From an uncultured Verrucomicrobiota bacterium (GTDB lineage Bacteria > Verrucomicrobiota > Verrucomicrobiia > Limisphaerales > UBA9464): a stretch of DNA of 64,000 nt. The notes beneath the pieces are model-generated. The model was given only the letters and a program-made list of their open reading frames with translations. It had not been told where the DNA came from and did no database searches. Both the position numbers and the translations under genes were made by a program. Below, in pieces: positions 48,602 to 57,084 of the stretch (its first letter is position 1; every line of letters starts with the position of its first letter). The stretch is taken from contig CAIVQH010000041.1 of assembly GCA_903907995.1 (NCBI GenBank), positions 1 through 64,000 on the forward strand, given 5' to 3'.

Positions 48602-50050
48602 CTATGCCAGAATGTCCTGGATGACTTTTCCGGCGATCCCGGTCAGGCGCACATCGAGCCCCTGGAACTTCACCGACAGCCGGGTGTGCTCGATGCCGAG
48701 GGTGCGGAGCATCGTCGCGTGCAGGTCGTGCACATCGATGGGTTTCTCGACGGCCGCGTACCCCAACTCGTCCGTCGCGCCATAGACCATGCCGGGTTTG
48801 ATGCCGCCACCGCACATCCACACCGTGAAGCCGGCGTTGTGATGGTCGCGACCGTCGCCGCCCTGGCTCATGGGCGTGCGCCCGAACTCGCCGGCCCACA
48901 CGATCAGCGTGTCCTTCAGCATATCGCGCTGCTTCAGGTCAGTGATGAGCGCCATGCACGCGCGGTCCACCTCGGTGGCCTTGAACTCGATCCCCTGCTT
49001 CACACCGCCGTGGTGGTCCCAGTCCTTGTGATAGAGTTGCATGAAGCGCACCCCACGCTCGGCCAGCCGCCGGGCCAGCAGGCAGTTCGAGGCAAACGAT
49101 CCGTCACCGGGTTTGCAGCCGTAAAGGTCGAGCACGCTCGCCGGCTCCTTCGACAGGTCCACCAGCTCCGGCACACTCGCCTGCATCTGGAAGGCGAGTT
49201 CGTACTGGGCGATGCGGGTCGCGATCTCCGGGTCATCCACGATGGCGTCGTGCTGCCGGTTGAGGGCATTGATCGTCTGCACCACGTCGCCCTGCTGCTC
49301 GCGCGAAACGCCCTTGGGCGTGCCCAAGTAAAGGACGGGATCGCCCTTGCTCCGGAGCTGGACGCCTTGGAAGCGGCTCGGCAGAAAGCCCGGCGCCCAC
49401 TGCCGCGCCGCGATGGGCTGGTTCTGCCCGCCACGTCCCAGCGAGGTCAGCACCACAAAGCCCGGCAGATCCGCCGCTTCCGAACCGAGGCCGTAGGTGA
49501 TCCAGGCGCCCATGCTCGGACGGCCCGCAATCTGGGAGCCGGTGTTCATGAACATGTGGGCCGGATCGTGGTTGATCGCCTCGCTGGTCATCGAGCGCAC
49601 CCAGCAGATGTCGTCCGCCACCGAACCGATCTGCGGGAACAGCTCGCACAGCTCGATGCCCATCTTGCCGAACGGCCGAAACTTATGCTGCGGGCCGTAG
49701 CACAGGAGCTTCTGCCCCTGGAGCTGCGCGATCTGTTTGCCCTGGGTAAAGGACTCCGGCATCGGCTGCCCGTGCATCGCCGCAAGCTTCGGCTTGGGAT
49801 CGAAGGTTTCCAGATGCGACGGCCCGCCGGCCATGGTGAGCCAGATAACCCGCTTGGCCTTGGCGGGAAAATGGAGCGGATTGACCACCCCGGCCCACTT
49901 GTCGGGCTTGCCAGTCGCCGCCGCCACCATCCCGGGTTTCAGCAGCGAGGCGAGCGCCAGTGCGCCGACGCCCTGGGAGGCCCGCCCGAGAAACACGCGC
50001 CGCGTCTGCTGCTGACGGAAGAACTGACGGAGTTCGGAAGAAAGGTTCAT
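48602..50050 (-). CDS. DUF1501 family protein with Tat signal
   Basis: A 482-residue protein with Tat-type export signal QQTRRVFLGRASQGVGALAL. The DUF1501 (sulfatase/alkaline-phosphatase-like fold) shows RVIWLTMAGGPSHLETFDPK, RGVRFMQLYHKDWDHHGG and DTLIVWAGEFGRTPMSQGGD, with HNAGFTVWMCGGGIKPGMVYG. This family is a hallmark of Planctomycetes and Verrucomicrobia and nearly always sits beside a PSD1 cytochrome gene, as here (three bases apart). The joint function, possibly breakdown of complex polysaccharides, is not established. Confidence 0.92.
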   Translation of the reverse strand: MNLSSELRQFFRQQQTRRVFLGRASQGVGALALASLLKPGMVAAATGKPDKWAGVVNPLHFPAKAKRVIWLTMAGGPSHLETFDPKPKLAAMHGQPMPESFTQGKQIAQLQGQKLLCYGPQHKFRPFGKMGIELCELFPQIGSVADDICWVRSMTSEAINHDPAHMFMNTGSQIAGRPSMGAWITYGLGSEAADLPGFVVLTSLGRGGQNQPIAARQWAPGFLPSRFQGVQLRSKGDPVLYLGTPKGVSREQQGDVVQTINALNRQHDAIVDDPEIATRIAQYELAFQMQASVPELVDLSKEPASVLDLYGCKPGDGSFASNCLLARRLAERGVRFMQLYHKDWDHHGGVKQGIEFKATEVDRACMALITDLKQRDMLKDTLIVWAGEFGRTPMSQGGDGRDHHNAGFTVWMCGGGIKPGMVYGATDELGYAAVEKPIDVHDLHATMLRTLGIEHTRLSVKFQGLDVRLTGIAGKVIQDILA

Positions 50051-50053
50051 GGC

Positions 50054-53000
50054 TCAGGAGCGGGTGATGGTCTCGTGCAGGTTCAGCAACGCGCGGGCAA
50101 CGTCGGTCCACGCCGCCAGCTCGGCGGCGTCGAGTTCCGGCGGGACGGGCGCGAAACCGGTCTTCAGGTAATCCCTCGCCGCGTCACGGTTCTGACGGAA
50201 TTCTGTCAGGTGCTTTTGCAGCAGCGACCGCAAGGCGGCCAGCTCTTCCGGGCGGGGCTTGCGGGCCAGCGCCTGTTGCCACGCCCACGTAATCCTCTTG
50301 GCCTCGTCGCCGGGGCATTCGCGGAGAATACGCGCTGCCAGGACCCGGGCGGCCTCGACGTAAGTGGGATCATTCAGCAGCACGAGCGCCTGCTGCGGGA
50401 TGTTCGACCGGTTGCGCTCCGCCGCGCACTCCTCGCGGGTCGGCGCATCAAAGGCGAGCATGCTGGGATGCACAAAAGACCGTTGCCACCAGGTGTAGAG
50501 CCCCCGACGGTACTGGTCCGCCTCCTTGCTCGCGTCGTAGGTGCGCTGCGGGAAGTTCAGGTTCTCCCAGTAGCCTTCCGGCTGGTAGGGTCGGACGCTC
50601 GGGCCGCCCACGGTCGGCGCGAGCAACCCGGCCAGTGACAGCGCATTGTCGCGAACCAGCTCCGCCTCCAAACGCCAGCGTCCCTGGCGGGCCAGCAGGC
50701 GGTTGTACGGATCGCGGACCAGCAGTTCGTGCGGGGCCGTGGAAGCCTGGCGGTAGGTGTCGCTCAGCACGATGAGCCGGACCATGTGCTTCAGGTCCCA
50801 GCCGCTGTCCCGAAACTCGCACGCCAGCCAGTCGAGCAGCGCCTGGTTCGGCGGCGGCTCCCCCTGTGCCCCGAGATCATCGAGCACCTTGGACAGGCCC
50901 ATCCCGAAGAACTGCCGCCACAGCCGGTTCATCACCACCCGTGCGGTCAGCGGGTTGTTCGGGTCCACCAGCCAGTTGGCAAGGTCGAGCCGGTTCAACC
51001 GGTGCCCTTCCGTGCGACCGCCATTTTTCACGAGGAAGGCCGGCAACGCGGGCTCCACCTTGTCGCCCGTCTCGATCAGGAAATTTCCACGGGGCAGGAT
51101 GCGCACGGTGCGGGGCTCGTCGTTCCGTTCCGTGATCAGGCAACGAGGCAGACTCGCCACGAAGTCTTCATGGGACTTTTTCGCCTCGGCGAGCCGCTGC
51201 CGCAGGTCGGCCAGTTCGGGCGCCTGCCCCTTGAAGCGGGCGAACAGCTTTTGCTGCTGCTCCGCGTTGCGCGAGGCCGCCGGCAGTTTGAGCAGTTCGG
51301 CGAACTCGCTTCCCGGTGGGGCCACAAAGGGCGCCGTGACCGCCTTCGCCTCGGTGGTGGTGGCCAGCCGGAAGCGACCTAGGTTGTGTCCTCCATCCCC
51401 ATGGTTTTGCTGTAGTTCGATGACCAGCGTTTCGCCGGCCACCAGTGTGAGCGGTTCCTTCAGCTCCAACCGCAGCTGCTGCGGTCGGCCGATTTCGGGC
51501 AGTACCGCCCAGCCGGGTGATTTGCCCTTCGCATCGCCATCAATCGTCGCCGCGGCCGACCAGGCCTTGTAGGGATTTCCTTCGGCCAGCATGGTCTGCT
51601 CGTGCGAGGCGCGAGCCGATTGGAACGAAACCGTTCGCGGGGTGGCGCCCTCGCGCTCGACGCGGCCGACCACTTCGGTCAGCACGAAATTGCCGTTGGC
51701 GGCGCGTCCGGGTCCCTTGGCCGGCAACGAATCATCCGGCAACACTTCCAGCCGCAGGCCGACCACACCCGCGATGACGTTCGTGAAGCGCAACGTGTAG
51801 GTGTCCGTGTCGGGATTCTTGCCGCCGGCCAGCACCGAGCGGTCATCCTTCACCGTCAGGGGTGTGCCGGCCGCCGACTCGGCCTTGGCCGGAGCGAGGG
51901 GCAACCAGAGCGCCTCATTCGCCAGCGCGTCCAGTTGCGCCTGCTGCCATTGGGTGAAAGCCCCGGCCAGTTCCGGATGCGGCCCGGCAAAATCCTGCTG
52001 CAGCCCGTTCGCCGTCTGCTCGCGCTTCGCCAGTTCACGCGCTTGTTCCTCGTTGGGCACCAGCATGCCCGGCTCGCGCCCACCGATGATGGCCTCCTTG
52101 ACATCCGCGAAGACCGCGCCCATCGCATAGAAGTCGCGCTGGAGGATCGGATCGAACTTGTGATCATGGCATTGCGCGCACCCGATGGTCTGCCCGAGCC
52201 ACACCGCGCCGACCGCGCGGACGCGATCGGTCAGATACCGGGCCTCGTAGTCCTTCGGCTGTGCTCCGCCCTCCTCGGTCGTCAGCAGCAGCCGGTTGAA
52301 AGCGGAGGCGACCTTCTGCTCCTGAGTCGGATTGGGCAGCAGATCGCCGGCAAGCTGTTCGCGGGTGAACTGGTCGAAGGGCTTGTTGTCGTTGAAGGCG
52401 CGGATGACGTAATCGCGATACGGCCAGATGTTGCGCGGATTGTCGGAGTGGTACCCGATCGTGTCGGCGAAGCGCACGACATCCAGCCAGCCGATGGCCA
52501 TGCGCTCGCCGTAGTGCGGCGAACTCAGCAACCGCTCCACCAGCCGACGATAGGCTTCAGGCGACCTGTCCTTTTCGAACGCGGCAATTTCCTTGGGTTT
52601 CGGTGGCAGGCCGACGAGGTCAAAATAAAGTCGCCGCGCCAGCGTCCGGCGATCGGCTTCCGGTGCCGGACGCAGCCCGGCCTCACGCACGCGGGCGCGC
52701 ACCAGAAAATCAATCGCCTGCGCACCGGCCGGAATGACCGGGTTCACCGGCGGGGTGTAGGCCCAGTGCCCCTTGTATTCCGCGCCCTCAGCAATCCAGC
52801 GCCGCAGCATCTCCCGCTGCGCCACCGTCAGGGTCTTGTGCGACTCGTTCGGTGGCATCCGGTCGTCCTCATCGGTCGTGAACAGCCGGCGGACCAGTTC
52901 GCTCTCCTCCGGCTTGCCCGGAACGATGGCGACTTTGCCCGATTTCGCGGGCTTCGTGGCGGCGTCCCGGAGATCCAGCCGCAGCTTGCCCTTGATCTTG

Positions 53001-53167
53001 TTGGTGTCCGGTCCGTGACAGGCAAAGCAGTTGTCCGAGAGCAGCGGCTGCACGTCGTGGTTGAAATCCACTTTGCGCACTGTGACCGCGCCAACGGGTG
53101 CGAGCGCAGCCCAAAGTCCGAGCAGCACCCCGAACAGCAGCCGACCGAGTTGAGTTCCGAAAACCAT
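50054..53167 (-). CDS. PSD1 / planctomycete cytochrome c protein (DUF1549-DUF1553)
   Basis: The start at 53167 gives a signal peptide (MVFGTQLGRLLFGVLLGLWA); the frame reaches 53281 without support. About 1037 residues. An N-terminal cytochrome c-like domain binds haem through LLSDNCFACHGPD and later GKLRLDLRD; DUF1549 follows (YFDLVGLPPKPKEIAAFEKD, RVRAVGAVWLGQTIGCAQCH with a second CxxCH), then a carbohydrate-binding-like middle region and DUF1553 (NRLDLANWLVDPNNPLTARV onward). The pair with DUF1501 points to a shared extracytoplasmic role, with the haem protein perhaps passing electrons. Confidence 0.93.
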   Translation of the reverse strand: MVFGTQLGRLLFGVLLGLWAALAPVGAVTVRKVDFNHDVQPLLSDNCFACHGPDTNKIKGKLRLDLRDAATKPAKSGKVAIVPGKPEESELVRRLFTTDEDDRMPPNESHKTLTVAQREMLRRWIAEGAEYKGHWAYTPPVNPVIPAGAQAIDFLVRARVREAGLRPAPEADRRTLARRLYFDLVGLPPKPKEIAAFEKDRSPEAYRRLVERLLSSPHYGERMAIGWLDVVRFADTIGYHSDNPRNIWPYRDYVIRAFNDNKPFDQFTREQLAGDLLPNPTQEQKVASAFNRLLLTTEEGGAQPKDYEARYLTDRVRAVGAVWLGQTIGCAQCHDHKFDPILQRDFYAMGAVFADVKEAIIGGREPGMLVPNEEQARELAKREQTANGLQQDFAGPHPELAGAFTQWQQAQLDALANEALWLPLAPAKAESAAGTPLTVKDDRSVLAGGKNPDTDTYTLRFTNVIAGVVGLRLEVLPDDSLPAKGPGRAANGNFVLTEVVGRVEREGATPRTVSFQSARASHEQTMLAEGNPYKAWSAAATIDGDAKGKSPGWAVLPEIGRPQQLRLELKEPLTLVAGETLVIELQQNHGDGGHNLGRFRLATTTEAKAVTAPFVAPPGSEFAELLKLPAASRNAEQQQKLFARFKGQAPELADLRQRLAEAKKSHEDFVASLPRCLITERNDEPRTVRILPRGNFLIETGDKVEPALPAFLVKNGGRTEGHRLNRLDLANWLVDPNNPLTARVVMNRLWRQFFGMGLSKVLDDLGAQGEPPPNQALLDWLACEFRDSGWDLKHMVRLIVLSDTYRQASTAPHELLVRDPYNRLLARQGRWRLEAELVRDNALSLAGLLAPTVGGPSVRPYQPEGYWENLNFPQRTYDASKEADQYRRGLYTWWQRSFVHPSMLAFDAPTREECAAERNRSNIPQQALVLLNDPTYVEAARVLAARILRECPGDEAKRITWAWQQALARKPRPEELAALRSLLQKHLTEFRQNRDAARDYLKTGFAPVPPELDAAELAAWTDVARALLNLHETITRS

Positions 53168-53370
53168 GATGAAGAGTGGACGCTGCAACCGTGGCGCAAG
53201 TTCACCCAGAATGCCAAGGGAGGTTTGGGGAAATGGAAGAAGAAACCAATGGGTGGGCGGCTTCCCTGCGAACAATGGCACGATTAGCCTGCGACGCCGT
53301 ACTTTAAACGTCTAACGGCCAGCGTTAGGCATTCAAAACCGAGCGGTCCCCTCTTATGTTCACTTTCGAG

Positions 53371-53587
53371 AATTCTGAAGGAATTCCATCATTTAGCCCA
53401 GGGTTGGCGCAGAGCGCCTACCCTGGGTCATTGTCCAAAAATGCTTTCTACCGCAACGCGGTTGCAGCATGTGTCGTCGGGATTTGATGCGACCCCTTCA
53501 GGGTAGATTCCAATTCCTCAACCTTACCCAGCGTAGCCTGACTTCGTCACGCAACGCTGGGCTGAATGATGAAATCCCTTCGGGATA
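53371..53587. repeat. Inverted pair of hairpin-bearing repeat units (53282-53616 gap)
   Basis: This gene-free gap of about 450 bp between the PSD1 start and thrS holds two diverged copies of one unit facing each other. Unit 1 (53371-53427) reads AATTCTGAAGGAATTC, ATCATTTAGCCCAG and a hairpin CCCAGGGTTGGCGC-AGA-GCGCCTACCCTGGG. Unit 2 (53527-53587, opposite strand) has the matching ATCCCGAAGGGATTTCATC and ATTCAGCCCAGCG with its own stem CCCAGCGT/ACGCTGGG. Between them is another small stem, GCAAC-GCG-GTTGC. I see no gene here. Confidence 0.7.
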
Positions 53588-53616
53588 ATCGCCGCTTCCG
53601 TCCACCTACGTCCAGC

Positions 53617-54723
53617 TTACGCCCTCCGCTCACGGATCGAGGCCAGGATCTCGGCAATAGCTTCCCCCTTCGGCTTCGCGCCGATGTTGCCTTTGCCGTG
53701 GAGGCGGACGCTTACGGCGCCGGCTTCCATGTCGCGGCCGCCGATGACGAGCATCGTGTGGACACGGGCGTGCTCGGCGTCGGAGATCTTGGCCTTCACG
53801 GGGTTTGCGCCGTAATCGCCCTCGACGCGGACGAAGTTGGCGCGCAGTTCGGCGGTGATGGCCCTGGCGTAGTCCACCAGGGCGGCATCGTCGTTGAGCG
53901 TGACCACGCGGACCTGCTCGGGCGCGAGCCAGAGGGGGAAGTTGCCGGCGTAGTGCTCGATCAGGAAGCCGATGAAGCGCTCGTGCGTGCCCAGCGGGGC
54001 GCGGTGGATGCACAGCGGCGTCTTGTCCGTGTTGTCGCGGTCGCGGTACGTGAGGCCGAAGCGCGCGGGCACGGCGAAGTCCACCTGGTTGGTCGCGATC
54101 GTGAACTCGCGGCCGATGGCGCTCCACACCTGCACGTCGATCTTCGGGCCGTAGAAGGCGGCCTCATTGGCCACCTCCACGTAGTTGATGCCCGAGTCGA
54201 TGAGGACCTGGCGGACCATGTCCTCGGTCTTCTTCCAGAGTTCGGGCTCGTTGACGAACTTCTGGCCGAGGCGCGCGGGGTCGTGCGTGCTGAAGCGCAT
54301 CTGGTACTTCTCGATGCCAAAGATCTTGAAGTACTTCAGGTACATGTCGTTCACCGCGCGGAACTCCTCCGCGAACTGCTCGGCGGTGCAGTAGAGGTGC
54401 GCGTCATTCATGTTCATGGCGCGCACGCGCATGAGGCCGAAGAGTTCGCCCGACTGCTCGTAGCGGTAGTTCGTGCCATACTCCGCCAACCGCAGCGGCA
54501 GGTCACGGTAACTGCGCGGCTCCGCCGCAAAAATGCGGTGGTGATGCGGGCAGTTCATGGCTTTGAGGTAATAAACCTCTGGTTCGCCGCACCGCTTTAA
54601 TTGCTCGTATAATGAGGAGCGTTCCTTAAACGCTGCCACAATTTCAACCGGCGCGAATTGGGCATTTATGTGGTCGGCAATCAAATCCAATTGGGCGTCC
54701 GAAAGCATGCTTCCTATGTTCAT
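53617..54723 (-). CDS. thrS: Threonyl-tRNA synthetase, C-terminal piece (motifs 2-3, anticodon domain)
   Basis: From YYLKAMNCPHHHRIFAAEP onward this is ordinary ThrRS: zinc ligands Cys in MNCPHH, His in AMNMNDAH and His in CIHRAPLG; motif 2 YRYEQSGELFGLMRVR; motif 3 GTHERFIGFLIEHYAG; then the anticodon-binding domain (QVRVVTLNDDAALVDYAR). The first 45 or so residues (MNIGSMLSDAQLDLIADHI, then FAPVEIVAAFKERSSLYEQL) are not ThrRS-like and are AT-rich. Starts: ATG at 54723, or ATG at 54708 with AGGAAG close before it. About 368 residues. It lacks motif 1 and the editing domain, which are in the piece at 55783-56820. Confidence 0.85.
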   Translation of the reverse strand: MNIGSMLSDAQLDLIADHINAQFAPVEIVAAFKERSSLYEQLKRCGEPEVYYLKAMNCPHHHRIFAAEPRSYRDLPLRLAEYGTNYRYEQSGELFGLMRVRAMNMNDAHLYCTAEQFAEEFRAVNDMYLKYFKIFGIEKYQMRFSTHDPARLGQKFVNEPELWKKTEDMVRQVLIDSGINYVEVANEAAFYGPKIDVQVWSAIGREFTIATNQVDFAVPARFGLTYRDRDNTDKTPLCIHRAPLGTHERFIGFLIEHYAGNFPLWLAPEQVRVVTLNDDAALVDYARAITAELRANFVRVEGDYGANPVKAKISDAEHARVHTMLVIGGRDMEAGAVSVRLHGKGNIGAKPKGEAIAEILASIRERRA

Positions 54724-55905
54724 GTTAATAAGAGTTTGGCAAACTATTCCATCGCCTTGAGGACTTGAAGGTAGAGGGTCTCGACAATTTTTGCCTGCTG
54801 CGCACCAATTGCCGAATAGTTGTCGAGTCCAGGCGCGGAATTGATCTCGATGATCCAGAATTTTCCCGGAGAATCGCCAATGTCCCATAGATCATAAGAT
54901 CAACACCGCAAAGCCTTAATCCCATGTCTCTCGTAAGCTCAATTGCGATCTTTTTGAATTCGGGGTGTATCCTTTCTGTTACATCAAGCGAATCACCTCC
55001 TGATGAAAGGTTAGCATTGTCTAGCAACGCCAACCTCTCTCCTTTAGGCAGCACTGATTTGAAGTTCAGCTTTGAAAGGCGAAGTTTCAGTGCTATGCGA
55101 TAATCATCCAGCTTAAGTTGCGTGTCCCGTCCAGTCTTCTCGAAGATTCGCTGCTTGTCCTCGAGTAGCTTTAGTATTGTGGATCTGCCATTCCCTGTTA
55201 CAGCAAGCGGTATTCTTTCGTAAGCTGAGATCACCTTGTCATCGAGAACGACAACTCGATAATCTTTTCCTGAGACAAGCTCCTGAACAAGCGCCACGCG
55301 GTCTTTTTTGAAGATTTCCCGCATGCAACGATAGAAATCCTTTTTGTTGTTCGCTTTAGCAACACACTGGCCCTGACTTTTGCTGTTTGGCTTAACGATT
55401 ACAGGAAAGCCAAGGGATTGAGCGTATCGGTAGGCTGCATGAATGTCACGCTTCGAACCGATTCCAACCGCAAACTCTTCGGAGAAGAATGTTTTTCCCC
55501 TGATTCCAGGATAACCCATCTTGCTCATGAAATAATTTGCATAGTCCTTGTCCCTAGCAATTTCAGATGAGCCTAGAGGATTGAGGTCTAGGCTTGAGGC
55601 CCGGAAGTATCGCCTCACCCTGCTTTTGTATGTGACCTGGCCGGCAAAACCAAATTCAGGATCAAGGATTACTTTTGCGCCGATTTTTGGGGCTACCTTT
55701 TTCAGCAGAACGCTAACAAGATTTGTTTTCAACCGGATTGCCTTTCCAAAATGAGGTTATACTTTTAAAAATTATAATTGCTTCAAATATTTCCAGCATC
55801 AGGTTTGGGACCTGAATTTCGTCCTGCAAGGCTCTTTGCGTATTCAAGCAGCGAACTTTCCGTTTCGGCGATGCGCGCCTCGATTTTGGCCCGCTGCTCA
55901 CGGCA
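54591..55905. mobile_element. AT-richer insertion that splits thrS (boundaries approximate)
   Basis: Between the last ThrRS-like residues of the N-terminal piece (SMFPPMEMDE, ending near 55906) and the first of the C-terminal piece (VYYLKAMNCP, near 54575) lie about 1.3 kb of DNA with much lower GC and different codon use. It carries one ATP-grasp gene, a tail on the first piece and a leader on the second. I found no transposase, integrase, clear terminal inverted repeat or target duplication. Transfer is inferred from composition and position; the true ends could differ by tens of bases. Confidence 0.6.
54744..55732 (-). pseudogene. ATP-grasp ligase gene with a one-base frameshift
   Basis: The first about 280 residues (from TTG at 55732) form an ATP-grasp enzyme like the ligase part of cyanophycin synthetase or GshAB: YAQSLGFPVIVKPNSKSQG, VALVQELVSGKDYRVVVLDD, LLDNANLSSGGDSLDVT and MGLRLCGVDLMIYG. 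After that, at CCC 54884-54886, the frame is lost. In the next frame the expected end is present: DIGDSPGKFWIIEINSAPGL, then DNYSAIGAQQAKIVETLYL and a TAG at 54744-54746, with the Mg-binding E and N. Restoring one G would give a whole protein of about 329 residues. The substrate is unknown; it may be a recent mutation or a sequencing error. Confidence 0.8.
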
Positions 55906-56820
55906 TTCATCCATCTCCATCGGCGGAAACATCGAGTCCGCATAGTATGGCAGGTGTCCTGACGTCTTATACATCTTCTCCTTGGCCAGGTGCGGCGTCT
56001 TGACGCGCACGTAGCCGGCCTGGAATTCCGTCTCCTTCGCCAGCTTCTCCAGTTCTTCGACCAGCACCGTGCCCTTGGGCAGCCACAGCGCGAGGCCCGG
56101 CCCGACGTATTCGGCGTCGAAGGCGAACAGGCCCATCTCCGCGCCGATCTTGCGGTGGTCGCGCTTCTTGGCCTCCTCCTGCATCGTCACCCATTTGTCC
56201 AGCTCCTCCTTGTTCTTGAAGGCCGTGCCGTAGAGGCGTTGGAGCTGCGGGTTCTTCTCGTTCCCACGGAAGTAGGCGCTGGCGACCTTCAGCATCTTGA
56301 TGCCGCCGGGCTTCACGTTGCCCGTGCGCATGACGTGCGGTCCGGCGCAGAGGTCCACGAACTCGCCGTTCTGGTAGAAGCTGATCGCCTCGCCCTCGGG
56401 GATGTCGCCGAGCCGCTCGACCTTGAACTTCTGGCCCTTGGCCGCGAAGTAGGCCAGGGCCTCTTCACGCGTCTTGATGGACTTCTCGAAGACCTGGTTC
56501 TCCTTGGTGACCTTGCGCATCTCCTCCTCGATCTTCGGGAAATCGTCGGGCGAGAAGCGGTGCTTCAGGTCGAAGTCGTAGTAGAAGCCCTCCTCCGTCG
56601 GCGGACCGATATCGAGCAGGGCATCGGGCCAGAGGCGCAGCACGGCCGTGGCGAGGATGTGCGCGCAGGAGTGCCGCAGGCGCATCAGCTCGTCCATCTG
56701 GCCGCGCTGGTCGAGGGTCTTGCGCTGCACGTCGGTCTTGGCGGCCTCGAAGTCGGGCTTCGGGGCCGGGGGCTGCGCTTGCGGCTGGGACTCGTCAGGC
56801 TTGGATTCGTCGTTTTGCAT
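55783..56820 (-). CDS. thrS: Threonyl-tRNA synthetase, N-terminal piece (editing domain, motif 1)
   Basis: The ATG at 56820 (MQNDESKPDESQPQAQPPAP) is chosen; a TTG at 56847 is possible. After a Pro/Gln-rich leader comes the editing domain with its RHSCAHILA (HxxxH, residues 50-54) and DLCAGPHV motifs, then the catalytic domain up to motif 1 (YVRVKTPHLAKEKMYKTSGH) and SMFPPMEMDE. A tail, CREQRAKIEARIAETESSLL and about 20 more residues, is not ThrRS-like and ends at a TGA. There is no N-terminal TGS domain. The rest of the enzyme is encoded at 53617-54723, in the same frame, beyond the ATP-grasp gene. Confidence 0.85.
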   Translation of the reverse strand: MQNDESKPDESQPQAQPPAPKPDFEAAKTDVQRKTLDQRGQMDELMRLRHSCAHILATAVLRLWPDALLDIGPPTEEGFYYDFDLKHRFSPDDFPKIEEEMRKVTKENQVFEKSIKTREEALAYFAAKGQKFKVERLGDIPEGEAISFYQNGEFVDLCAGPHVMRTGNVKPGGIKMLKVASAYFRGNEKNPQLQRLYGTAFKNKEELDKWVTMQEEAKKRDHRKIGAEMGLFAFDAEYVGPGLALWLPKGTVLVEELEKLAKETEFQAGYVRVKTPHLAKEKMYKTSGHLPYYADSMFPPMEMDECREQRAKIEARIAETESSLLEYAKSLAGRNSGPKPDAGNI

Positions 56821-56847
56821 CGGAAAAGGGGGGCGAAAATTTAACAA

Positions 56848-57001
56848 CTAAGGCGCGAAGGCGCGAAGACCGGACAGAAAATGAATTTGGAAAACAGGAA
56901 AAGAAACGCCTTCGTCCTGCTTTCCTGTTTTCCAAATTAAATTTTCTTCTCTGCTCATTCCGGCTTTTCGTTTCTTCGCGTCTTAGCGTCTTCGTTGTTC
57001 A
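56848..57001. repeat. Nested inverted repeats upstream of thrS (56848-57194 gap)
   Basis: The core is a perfect 18-bp palindrome: AATTTGGAAAACAGGAAA (56884-56901) and its reverse complement at 56921-56938. Outside it a second, looser pair occurs: AACAACTAAGGCGCGAAG near 56843-56869 and, in opposite orientation, CTTCGCGTCTTAGCGTCTTC near 56975-57001. The rest of the gap to 57194 holds a stem at 57057-57084 but no gene. Since thrS reads away from here, its promoter should lie in or next to this block. Confidence 0.7.
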
Positions 57002-57056
57002 TTCAGTGTCTCGGGAAACAAAAACGCCCCGGACCGGTGCAGGTGCGAGGCGTGAG

Positions 57057-57084
57057 GCGTCCGGCAGCAACGGGCTGCGGACGC
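57057..57084 (-). terminator. GCGTCCG/CGGACGC hairpin, possible terminator
   Basis: GCGTCCG-G-CAGC pairs with GCTG-CGGACGC around a short loop, about 110 bases after the stop of the PEP-CTERM gene on the minus strand. No T-tract; weak support. Confidence 0.3.

Noticed and set aside
54747-54888. Open frame upstream of the thrS C-terminal piece starting MGHWRFSG
   Set aside because: It is the wrong frame of the ATP-grasp 3' end; the ATP-grasp C-terminus is in a different frame.
54591-55905. Intein in ThrRS (the tail starts with Cys just after MEMDE)
   Set aside because: The frame stops after about 40 residues, there are no Hint-type splicing motifs and no His-Asn at the far end.
54591-55905. 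Group I or group II intron in thrS
   Set aside because: No reverse transcriptase or homing endonuclease; the only gene is an ATP-grasp ligase. I could not fold the RNA, so a degenerate intron is not strictly excluded.
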